From Bacillota bacterium (lineage in GTDB: Bacteria; Bacillota; Clostridia; Lachnospirales; Lachnospiraceae): 64,000 nt of DNA. Under the pieces are notes generated by a model, which saw only the letters and a list, made by a program, of their open reading frames with translations, did not search any database and had not been told where the DNA came from. The DNA lies in contig JAEZPG010000058.1 of NCBI GenBank assembly GCA_023413555.1, forward strand, positions 52,831 to 116,830. Direction: 5' to 3'. Shown here piece by piece: positions 45,961 to 52,548 of this stretch. Made by a program: the position numbers and the translations under genes. Positions within the stretch are counted from its first letter, which is position 1. The number at the start of each line of letters is the position of its first letter.

Positions 45961-47524
45961 GTAGTACAGTATCATACTTTGCAATTACCACTTCATCCTT
46001 TGAAACATTCTCGTAATTACCATCCCAACCAGCAAAAGTATATTTATACTGAACTGTGTCCGCAATGGTTGGATCTTCTGGGGCTGTTGCATTTCCATTT
46101 TTCCCAACAAACTGAGTTTTAAGAATTGTGTTGTTTTCATCTGCATTTTTAAATACAACTCTAAAGAACTCAAGATCAACGCTATTAGAATCTACAGTTG
46201 AGTTTATAGTAGCCAATTGATCTCCATTATAAGGCTTGTAAGTAAGCTTGGATGGTGCAATAGTAATCTCATTGCCTGAGGAAATCTTGGACATATCAAT
46301 CTTAATTCGATATTTTAATGTAGCCATTCCATTTGGTAATGTACCAATGTCCCAGCTTACTTGTCCATCTTTCAACTCTGCTGTTCCCGTATCTGTTGTA
46401 ATACTCCCATCAACAACAGTGTAATCAGCAAGTACCTTATCCACCATTTCACCTACATATACTTCTTTTTTAGGAGAAGTAACCGTTGCGTCTTCACCTG
46501 CTGCAATCTTACTTGTTACACTTGATTGAATATCACTAAATACTTTATTTATCTCAGCTTCAGAGATATCCGATAAGAAGTATTGCCCCTCATCTGCAAT
46601 ATCTTTTAATACATGTTCAGCATTTGAGCCGGTTTCAATTCCAAAACCAATTGAATAGATACTCGTGTCTTTACACAATGATGCCTCATAAATAGTAGCT
46701 ACACCATGGTTATTAGGTAAAACAGCTTGATAATCTCCTACTATATCACCATGAGAGCACTCCAATGTGATAAGTTTACTGTAAGGGTTAAAGAGGGTGA
46801 AGTATTGTCCGCTTCCTTTCACTGATTTGTAATCTACAGCTTTAACTGTATAACTACTCACAGCAACATCCTTCACAGCATGTTTTAGCTTATCCTCAAT
46901 CCCTTTACAATTATCATTCTGTGACACAGTAAACTCAGCATCGGTAATTTCGTAACTATATGTAGGCTCACCATCACTTAAAAGGATTAGAAACTTATTA
47001 TTTGCCTTACTATCTTCTAATAAAGTACGAGCAGTTTTTAATCCAGCCTGTATGTTAGTACCACCGTCGTTATAATTACTTGGAGTAGACACACTATTAA
47101 TTGCATTAAGTACGGTAGTCTTTGAATTGCTAAATGTAGCTACTGTAGTAGCCTCATCGTAATACTCGACTACAGCAATTCTAAGCTTTCCTGTAGGATC
47201 TCCATCTAACATAGTGGTTGCAAATTTAGAGGCAGCTATTTTTGCATTTTTTAATTTGTCACCCTTCATACTGTTAGAGACATCTAAGACTAATACTATA
47301 TCTGTTGTCTCCGTATTTGTAGTAGTAATATCCTGATCACTGGCAGTTACATTAACCGTGATTTCTGCAAGTCCTTCATTAACATCCAACCATTTAATAG
47401 ATTTGTTTACTGAAACACTTCCTTCTGAGCCATCACTACCATATACTGCATTATTTTGAAGAACAATCGATAACACTAAAATAAAACATAAACTGAAAGC
47501 TATATATTGTTCTATTTTCTTCAT
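44822..47524 (-). CDS. VWA-domain repeat surface protein, truncated by an in-frame amber codon
   Basis: A 900-residue secreted protein. A signal peptide (residues 1-29, IAFSLCFILVLSIVLQ) is followed by a von Willebrand A domain with the MIDAS motif LVLDVSNSMKGDKL near residue 85 and LLSDGEPTYSYEI near 195. A beta-rich region follows from about 350, then 60-residue repeats from about 525. The reading frame ends at TAG 44822-44824, where other units have GAG (Glu). Without the stop the ORF would continue to 44108 and give 1138 residues with an LPETG anchor. As written, the product would be secreted without wall attachment. TAAGGAGAAAATACAA precedes the ATG. An adhesin role is inferred. Confidence 0.88.
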   Translation of the reverse strand: MKKIEQYIAFSLCFILVLSIVLQNNAVYGSDGSEGSVSVNKSIKWLDVNEGLAEITVNVTASDQDITTTNTETTDIVLVLDVSNSMKGDKLKNAKIAASKFATTMLDGDPTGKLRIAVVEYYDEATTVATFSNSKTTVLNAINSVSTPSNYNDGGTNIQAGLKTARTLLEDSKANNKFLILLSDGEPTYSYEITDAEFTVSQNDNCKGIEDKLKHAVKDVAVSSYTVKAVDYKSVKGSGQYFTLFNPYSKLITLECSHGDIVGDYQAVLPNNHGVATIYEASLCKDTSIYSIGFGIETGSNAEHVLKDIADEGQYFLSDISEAEINKVFSDIQSSVTSKIAAGEDATVTSPKKEVYVGEMVDKVLADYTVVDGSITTDTGTAELKDGQVSWDIGTLPNGMATLKYRIKIDMSKISSGNEITIAPSKLTYKPYNGDQLATINSTVDSNSVDLEFFRVVFKNADENNTILKTQFVGKNGNATAPEDPTIADTVQYKYTFAGWDGNYENVSKDEVVIAKYDTVLQTYTVTFKLDGEVVKTETVEYGKDATAPEVTKEESRNYSDWVGNYTNVMKDEEVNMTSSVKAFTVTFYVDGEVVKEEIVEYGKDATAPEVTKEESRNYSDWVGNYTNVTKDEEVNMTSSIKTFTVTFYVDGEFVKEEIVEYGKDATTPEVTKEESRNYSDWVGNYTNVTKDEEVNMTSSIKTFTVTFYVDGEFVKEEIVEYGKDATAPTVEKDETKDYSDWIGNYANVVKDEVVFMTSSIKTFTVTFYVDGEILKTETVEYGKDATAPEVTKEESRNYSDWVGNYTNVTKDEEVNMTSSIKMFTVAFKLDGEVVKEETVEYGKDATAPEVTKEESRNYSDWVGNYTNVTKDEEVNMTSSVKTFTVTFYVDGEVVKEETV

Positions 47525-47577
47525 TTGTATTTTCTCCTTAGCTTATTGTAGGAAGAATTAAACAATTTGTTTAATTC

Positions 47578-47770
47578 GCTTACTTTTCATACGAGGTAAG
47601 CTCCCTATTTTCAGCCTCGCTTTTTGAGGAAAACGTGGTTAACCTTCTTGGCTTTATGGGGCCAAGCTCCTGTTTTCAGCCTCGCTTTTATGGAGAGCGG
47701 GGTTAACCAGCATACCAGTTGGGGTAAGCGCCTATGTTCTTACCACGTTAAGTATAAAACGCAGTTAACC
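47578..47770 (-). repeat. Three tandem structured units in the adhesin leader
   Basis: Read on the minus strand, units at 47770-47709, 47708-47645 and 47644-47578 are 62, 64 and 67 bases long. Each opens with GGTTAAC[C/T], then CG-rich hairpin 1, then a block like GAGGCTGAAAAxAGG, then hairpin 2. Hairpin 2 varies by unit but keeps pairing: CTTGGC/GCCAAG in the middle unit, GCTTAC/GTAAGC in the third, GCTTACC/GGTATGC with one mismatch in the first. Compensatory change suggests selection for RNA structure. I cannot match it to a riboswitch class I know. Confidence 0.75.
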
Positions 47771-47875
47771 AAGTTATCTATCTTCATTGCAGCATTAAGC
47801 TAAATATACGTATGTCATCTTGTGCTTTGCTAGATAGTATTCAATTGTCAAGGTACAAAAGCTTAACACAATATT

Positions 47876-47904
47876 AATATACTATATTTCGACAATTTAA
47901 TCAA
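47876..47904 (-). promoter_or_regulatory. Probable sigma-A promoter of the adhesin gene
   Basis: On the minus strand, TTGATT (47904-47899), a 17-base spacer and TATATT (47881-47876). Both boxes have one or two mismatches. The AT-rich surroundings allow other choices. Confidence 0.55.
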
Positions 47905-48144
47905 CTATTCATGTTTTTTCAACAAATTAACTATACTATCAATACTTATAGTTAAATTTCCTATATATTTTAACTAATTATAATAATTCAATCTTGTTTT
48001 TTACATTATTCTTCACTGCGTTGTTTTATTTGTAATGGAATATAATAACATTTAAGATTTTTAAATTTTATCTTGCATCTTAAAAATACATGTGTTAGAA
48101 TAATCTTCGCTAGGTTTTGAATAAATAGACCTAAGTGATAAGAA

Positions 48145-48228
48145 GCCGGCGTGTTGGAATTGGCATACGAGGTGGACTCAAAATCCATTCCCAGCAATGG
48201 GGTGCGGGTTCAAGTCCCGCCGCCGGCA
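48145..48228 (+). tRNA. tRNA-Leu (anticodon CAA)
   Basis: An 84-base type II tRNA. The acceptor arms GCCGGCG (48145-48151) and CGCCGGC (48221-48227) pair perfectly. The anticodon loop reads CTCAAAA with anticodon CAA, decoding UUG. A long variable arm (CCC/GGG) and the T arm GCGGGTTCAAGTCCCGC confirm leucine. The 3' CCA is not encoded (ACT follows). A terminator at 48240 shows it is a single-gene transcript. Confidence 0.95.
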
Positions 48229-48239
48229 CTAGATAAAAG

Positions 48240-48276
48240 AGATTTTCAAACACTATTGTTTGAAGATCTTTTTTTT
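48240..48276 (+). terminator. Terminator of tRNA-Leu
   Basis: The stem AGATTTTCAAACA / TGTTTGAAGATCT with a short loop runs into TTTTTTTT. It starts 12 bases after the tRNA. Strong rho-independent terminator. Confidence 0.92.
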
Positions 48277-48583
48277 GTAAAAGTAATCCATTCATTCAAA
48301 CATAATTAGTCTATCAGATTAATTTATTCCGATCCTTTGATTTGCTAAGGTTCTCAGGAGGCATGATTCTTCTCTCCCATGTATTTCAGACCAAAAACCT
48401 TCATTTCTTCCATGTTATTATCTCCTGCAAATCTAAGGTAGTAGTAAAACTTTAATTAAGCTAAGATATTCTGGTTATAGATATCATTATAGGATTTGAC
48501 CTTCAATGAATTCTTTCAGTATAACTACTCTTTTATTCTCATTATTTTAAAATAGAATAAGAATATTCATTTTGCGTTGTAAT
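48277..48583. other. Gene-free stretch with a possible gene relic
   Basis: About 307 bases without a supported gene. On the minus strand a 19-codon ORF (48413-48354) has a good site, AGGAGATAATAAC, and reads MEEMKVFGLKYMGEKNHAS. The same frame extends upstream without a stop for about another dozen codons, so it looks like the end of a decayed gene. I cannot identify its source. Confidence 0.3.
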
Positions 48584-48628
48584 AAAAAATGTCTTAACTA
48601 ATGTATCTTACTGCATTAGTTAAGACAT
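48584..48628 (-). terminator. Terminator of the low-complexity lipoprotein gene
   Basis: The minus-strand arms ATGTCTTAACTAATG / CATTAGTTAAGACAT form a perfect 15-bp stem followed by TTTTTTATT, 8 bases past the stop. Very strong. Confidence 0.92.
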
Positions 48629-48635
48629 CTTCTAA

Positions 48636-49517
48636 TTATCGACCAGTTGTATTTCCTGTACCATTACCAGTAGTTCCATTTGTATCTGCAGATGGAGAAG
48701 CAGTCGCTTTGCCATTATTATTTGGAGAAGCAGTTACATTGCCATTATCATTGGCATTGTTAGATGGTGTACCATTGCTTAAATCTGAATTATTTTTATC
48801 TACTCCACTTGGATTGTTATTTCCATTTGTATCATCCATTATCTCACTATTATCCTGAGTATTATCTCCACCTACTGCATTCTTTGCTGCCTCTACAATA
48901 GCAAGTAGATATCCTTTTGTATCTGCTAATGTCGAACCGGAAACTGCATCTACCAACTCATCACTATTCTTCTGACCACATATATCTTCCAGTTCCTTTA
49001 CAGTTTTACCAATAGCATAATCTGCAATAGCATCATAGCTTTTATTAATAGGTATTGTTGCATTAGCTGATGACTTCATCAGACCAGAATAATAATCGGT
49101 GTTGGTTCTCTTAGAAGCCAAGGAACTTTTAGTATCCGCAAAATAATTCCCAAAGTCAGAATCACTATTAGGAACACAGATTGCATCTGCCTTAGACATA
49201 ACCTGATAGTCATCTACAATTGCCTGAACAATCGTATCTCCCTGTACAACAGCGACTGCAACACAAAATCCTTTGGTTCCATGAGCTGCATAATCTGCTT
49301 TTCCTATTTTTAAAGTCTCAGTAGTTGTAATTCCTGTTCCATTATTATCTGCATTGTTTCCTGTTCCATTATTATTTGTATTGTTTCCTGTATTATTTCC
49401 TGAAATGTTTGTGTTGTTTGGAGAAGGAGAATTCTTGTCTCCTGTTCTACTAGTTCCACAAGCAACCATTGAAAAAACTAAACATAAAATGATTGCAACT
49501 CTAATTATTTTTTTCAT
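48636..49517 (-). CDS. Asn/Thr/Gly-rich lipoprotein with FMN-binding-like domain
   Basis: A 293-residue lipoprotein. The signal peptide ends at the lipobox SMVACG (Cys about residue 20). Low-complexity N/T/G-rich linkers flank a central domain of about 150 residues. That domain begins LKIGKADYAAHGTKGFCVAV and ends VDAVSGSTLADTKGYLLAIV; the DAVSGxT pattern recalls the FMN-binding domain of RnfG/NqrC, where Thr carries FMN, but here it is SGST and the domain is divergent. The tail is disordered, ending GNGTGNTTGR. ATG 49517 has AGG 9 bases upstream; the ATG at 49526 leaves no spacer. The function is unknown; it is extracytoplasmic. Confidence 0.72.
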   Translation of the reverse strand: MKKIIRVAIILCLVFSMVACGTSRTGDKNSPSPNNTNISGNNTGNNTNNNGTGNNADNNGTGITTTETLKIGKADYAAHGTKGFCVAVAVVQGDTIVQAIVDDYQVMSKADAICVPNSDSDFGNYFADTKSSLASKRTNTDYYSGLMKSSANATIPINKSYDAIADYAIGKTVKELEDICGQKNSDELVDAVSGSTLADTKGYLLAIVEAAKNAVGGDNTQDNSEIMDDTNGNNNPSGVDKNNSDLSNGTPSNNANDNGNVTASPNNNGKATASPSADTNGTTGNGTGNTTGR

Positions 49518-49648
49518 TCCATACATCCTTTCTTATATGTCACTGTTTTAATTGATAATGCATGATGATACATATCAAGGATAGTATTTGAACAGAATTA
49601 GATAATTATACCATCCAAACAAATAATTCCTCAAATTATTTCCATATA

Positions 49649-49677
49649 TTGTATATGTATGAAGCATATACTATAAT
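49649..49677 (+). promoter_or_regulatory. Sigma-A promoter of the Nmad3-like gene
   Basis: TTGTAT (49649-49654), a 17-base spacer and TATAAT (49672-49677). The -10 box is perfect. The start codon lies 47 bases downstream. Confidence 0.78.
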
Positions 49678-49723
49678 TATCTTAGTACTAAACAATATAT
49701 AAACCGCTACAGGAGGTTCGCCT

Positions 49724-50854
49724 ATGAAAGTAATACTAAGCAGAAAAGGATTTGAGCCTACCCACGGAGGAATTCCATCCCCTATTATGCCGGACGGGAC
49801 ATTACTACTATTACCAAAGCCTGTAGAAGATGGAGCAATAAGCTATCATGATCTATCCTATAAAGGTTTATCCTATTATGATATCGTTCTATCTCTGGAT
49901 AAGTTACAAAAAGAAAGCCTGGACAAATTCCGTACCCATTCTGGTTGCTATATTATGCCTGAAAATCATACTCCTCCCCTAGAATGGTATCCTGCCTACT
50001 TTCATAATGGTCTGCTGGAAAGTCATCTTAATAGACAAAACATCTCTGTTGGTGATATTTTCTTATTCTATGGATGGTTTCGTCAGACAGAATACGACAA
50101 CAAACACCAGTTAAGGTTTGTTCCCGATGCTCCTGAACTAAATATTGTATTTGCCTATTTTCAGATAGGAGCCATCATCAAAGATATCTCTTTCTTTTCT
50201 AAGCAGTATAATTGGCAACTTCACACCTTTATTAACAAAACAGATAACGTACCAAGTACAATCTATCTTCCTACCAAAAAACTCTCTTATAATAACCATC
50301 AACCAGGTTGTGATATACTCCCCTATTCTTCTGGGCAGATTTTAACTAAGCCTGGGTATCATTATTACCAATGGCAGTTACCTGAATTCTTATGTGCTCC
50401 TGATGTAACCATTACCTATCATAACAACCGTAACAATGGCTTTATCTCTGGAAAGAATTATTTTAAAGCCTCTGCAATTTGTGAGGAATTTGTTATTCAT
50501 GGCACCTATGATTTGAAACAATGGGTTCATTCTATGATTCATACGCTGGAATTTGCTGCTACAGAGCAAGAGGAGATTAATGAGCTTCGCCTAATCCCTC
50601 ACAACAATTATCCGGATGACAATAAACAGATTTATTGCAGACAATTAAACTCCGTGGTAGACTATGAATCCTTAAACTGTCTAGGCTGTCAAGCGGCTAT
50701 TAATTGCGCAGAACCCGATTGTATACAGTGCCAATGGCGAGATTACGTTTCTAGGAAAGAGGGTAACCTATCCATAGTAAATCCATATGAAGAATATCGT
50801 CGTGTCAACTGGCTCTTAGATAAAAGGCTTCTTCCTGAGCATATGACAGTATAA
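49724..50854 (+). CDS. Nmad3-like protein (nucleotide modification associated domain 3)
   Basis: A 376-residue protein. The N-terminus MKVILSRKGFEPTHGGIPSP followed by IMPDGTLLLLPKP is the diagnostic opening of the Nmad3 family (RKGFDSSxGGxPSPIxPDG). That family is predicted by comparative genomics to act with modified DNA or nucleotides; no activity is established. The C-terminus adds a cysteine cluster, LNCLGCQAAINCAEPDCIQC (about residues 325-344), that could bind zinc. AGGAGGTTCGCCT precedes the ATG. It has its own promoter and no neighbouring base-modification, restriction or phage genes, so its role here is unknown. Confidence 0.82.
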   Translation: MKVILSRKGFEPTHGGIPSPIMPDGTLLLLPKPVEDGAISYHDLSYKGLSYYDIVLSLDKLQKESLDKFRTHSGCYIMPENHTPPLEWYPAYFHNGLLESHLNRQNISVGDIFLFYGWFRQTEYDNKHQLRFVPDAPELNIVFAYFQIGAIIKDISFFSKQYNWQLHTFINKTDNVPSTIYLPTKKLSYNNHQPGCDILPYSSGQILTKPGYHYYQWQLPEFLCAPDVTITYHNNRNNGFISGKNYFKASAICEEFVIHGTYDLKQWVHSMIHTLEFAATEQEEINELRLIPHNNYPDDNKQIYCRQLNSVVDYESLNCLGCQAAINCAEPDCIQCQWRDYVSRKEGNLSIVNPYEEYRRVNWLLDKRLLPEHMTV

Positions 50855-50880
50855 TTATTCGTTAATTGCAAAAATTAGGA

Positions 50881-50909
50881 TTTACAATTATATTTTTTTT
50901 TATTATGAT
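50881..50909 (+). promoter_or_regulatory. Sigma-A promoter of the cyclophilin gene
   Basis: TTTACA (50881-50886), a 17-base spacer containing a T-run, and TATGAT (50904-50909). It lies 45 bases before the start codon. The same T-run may help end the upstream transcript. Confidence 0.68.
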
Positions 50910-50953
50910 TACTTTGTGTGATTATGAAATCTAATGACGAAAGGAAATATCAT

Positions 50954-51478
50954 ATGGAAAACAAAAATCCTGTTGTAACCATTGAGATGGAAAATGGTAA
51001 TGTAATTAAGGCGGAGCTCTATCCAGACATAGCTCCTAACACTGTAAACAATTTTATAGCTTTGGTAAATAAGGGATATTATGATGGACTGATTTTTCAT
51101 CGTGTCATAAATGGCTTTATGATACAAGGAGGTTGCCCTGATGGAAATGGTATGGGAGGTCCAGGTTATAGTATTAAAGGTGAATTTAATCAAAATGGAT
51201 TTACAAACAACCTGAAGCATAGCGAAGGTGTATTATCCATGGCTCGATCCATGATGCCTAATTCAGCGGGTTCTCAATTCTTTATCATGCATAAGAACTC
51301 CCCTCATTTAGATGGCTCCTATGCTGCTTTTGGTAAGGTAACTGAAGGAATGGATGTTGTAAATGACATTGCATCTGTTGACACTGATTACAATGACCGT
51401 CCTATGAAAGCTCAGAGAATGACAAAAGTGACTGTAGATACCTTTGGTGTAGATTATAAAGAACCAGAGAAGTGCTAA
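50954..51478 (+). CDS. Peptidyl-prolyl cis-trans isomerase, cyclophilin type
   Basis: A 174-residue cytoplasmic cyclophilin. The core reads NNFIALVNKGYYDGLIFHRV, FMIQGGCPDGNGMGGPGY and SMARSMMPNSAGSQFFIM, with the catalytic Arg in FHRV. There is no signal peptide. AAAGGAAATATCAT before the ATG at 50954 favours this start over 50918. It is monocistronic, ending at a terminator at 51526. Confidence 0.95.
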   Translation: MENKNPVVTIEMENGNVIKAELYPDIAPNTVNNFIALVNKGYYDGLIFHRVINGFMIQGGCPDGNGMGGPGYSIKGEFNQNGFTNNLKHSEGVLSMARSMMPNSAGSQFFIMHKNSPHLDGSYAAFGKVTEGMDVVNDIASVDTDYNDRPMKAQRMTKVTVDTFGVDYKEPEKC

Positions 51479-51525
51479 AAGAAGAAGGCAAGATGCCCAA
51501 TGTCATTTAGATGAGAATGACACAA

Positions 51526-51562
51526 AGAGTAGAGTATATAAAAATATACCCTGCTCTTTTTT
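51526..51562 (+). terminator. Terminator of the cyclophilin gene
   Basis: The arms AGAGTAGAGTATAT / ATATACCCTGCTCT (two mismatches) are followed by TTTTTTG. It lies 47 bases after the stop. Confidence 0.8.
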
Positions 51563-51972
51563 GATAATAGTTAAAGTTATGCTTGACATGATCGTTTAAA
51601 TGTTCGACCGAACTAATTATGTAAAAATTGAAGTTAATCAGTGCAAAAGTCAGGTTATACCCGAATCCTTTGAATTTCTCTTTCTTCTTATGATGAATTG
51701 AAGTACGCGATTGCATTAACACAATTGCATTCAAAAATCTGGATGATATTATGCAGTAAAATATGGTCAAAAATGTCTCTATATAATTTCTATGAGATGA
51801 TTATTTCCGTAGTTATGGAAGTAATCATCTCACAGAGTAGCTCAATCTTCAAATTGTAGATACCATTTATCGTTTACCGCCCGCCAAAGAGTCTGACTTC
51901 TTTTATCATTATCTAAATGATATTAGACAAGATGCCTCTCCTTTCTTATCATTTTGAGAATCAAATTTCCCA
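51563..51972. other. Gene-free stretch of about 410 bases
   Basis: No ORF here has a ribosome site or family resemblance. The longest minus-strand reading (51507-51770) crosses the cyclophilin terminator and is unlikely to be real. The only structure is the inverted repeat at 51794-51831. It may be decayed DNA. Confidence 0.4.
51794..51831. repeat. Inverted repeat with 15-base arms
   Basis: GAGATGATTATTTCC (51794-51808) and GGAAGTAATCATCTC (51817-51831) pair along 15 bases with one G-T, around an 8-base loop. No T-run follows on either strand. It could be a terminator remnant, a mobile-element end or a protein site. Confidence 0.6.
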
Positions 51973-52425
51973 TCAAAAATATTTTCTACTTCCCCAAAGA
52001 TTACTTTTCTTAAGATACAAATACTCATTATACGCTTTTTCAAGAATTTGTTTTTCATTGGAGAATTTTAATAAGTGGTACGCTTCATGGAATTTATAAT
52101 AGCCGGAATCCATGAAATATTCTTCACGTTGTGGTTTACTATAATAACTATCTGACATCATTAGATACCAATGAACGTCTTTAATTACAGTATTAAGGGG
52201 TGTACTAAAGCTATATTGACTTTTTCCGACATATTTGATGATGGAAGCCTGTACTCCTGTCTCCTCGCATACTTCGCGAATAGCAGTTTCCTTATACTCC
52301 TCACCTTCCTCAACAGTCCCCTTTGGCAAAACCCAGCCTTCATACTTATTGCGATAATTTTTATATAGTAGTAAAATCTTTCCTCTGAAAATAACCACAC
52401 CGCCACAGCTCGTTGCTTCAATCAT
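51973..52425 (-). CDS. Nudix hydrolase
   Basis: A 150-residue protein. The full Nudix box is GTVEEGEEYKETAIREVCEE followed by TGV (about residues 38-60), with WVLPKG just before it. Substrate is probably a nucleoside diphosphate derivative (MutT- or Ap4A-type), not determinable here. GGGGG with a 7-base spacer supports ATG 52425; the longer reading from 52545 adds 40 residues without family likeness. It lies downstream of the PBP gene with a gap of about 120 bases. Confidence 0.9.
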   Translation of the reverse strand: MIEATSCGGVVIFRGKILLLYKNYRNKYEGWVLPKGTVEEGEEYKETAIREVCEETGVQASIIKYVGKSQYSFSTPLNTVIKDVHWYLMMSDSYYSKPQREEYFMDSGYYKFHEAYHLLKFSNEKQILEKAYNEYLYLKKSNLWGSRKYF

Positions 52426-52548
52426 TGCAAAGCCCCCTGTTTCTATTAGGTGTGTACATACTTGTGAATTAGTATAACTCTTTTCCTTTATTATTTCAAC
52501 CCGTAAAATCAAGCCGAAAAACAGGAGAATTTGCAAGATAAACAATTA

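Larger units (their letters stand above)
47525..48144 (-). promoter_or_regulatory. Long 5' leader region of the VWA adhesin gene
   Basis: The 620 bases between the adhesin start and tRNA-Leu contain no supported gene. From the promoter at 47876-47904 the transcript leader would be about 345 bases. It first carries CTATCT...AGATAG (about 47778-47837), a possible long-range stem, then the three tandem units, then the ribosome site. A segment near 47839-47859 (GTACCTTGACAATTGAATAC, minus strand) looks like the conserved end of Firmicute 16S-23S spacers, possibly by chance. The upstream part, 47905-48144, is AT-rich with nothing recognisable. Confidence 0.6.

Noticed and set aside
47578..47770. 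Known c-di-GMP-I or c-di-GMP-II riboswitch in the adhesin leader
   Set aside because: The plus strand contains AGCGGGGTTAACC, faintly like the 3' end of a c-di-GMP-I aptamer, but the other conserved blocks are missing and no gene lies downstream on that strand. On the coding strand neither consensus fits.
48006..48197. A 63-codon minus-strand ORF
   Set aside because: It runs through tRNA-Leu on the opposite strand, has no ribosome site and no family resemblance.
48354..48413. A 19-codon ORF with a good ribosome site
   Set aside because: Too short to support as a gene, with no homologue I can name; recorded only as a possible relic.
51507..51770. An 87-codon minus-strand ORF after the cyclophilin gene
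   Set aside because: It overlaps the cyclophilin terminator, lacks a ribosome site and reads as low-complexity Ile/Asn/Phe/Tyr sequence.
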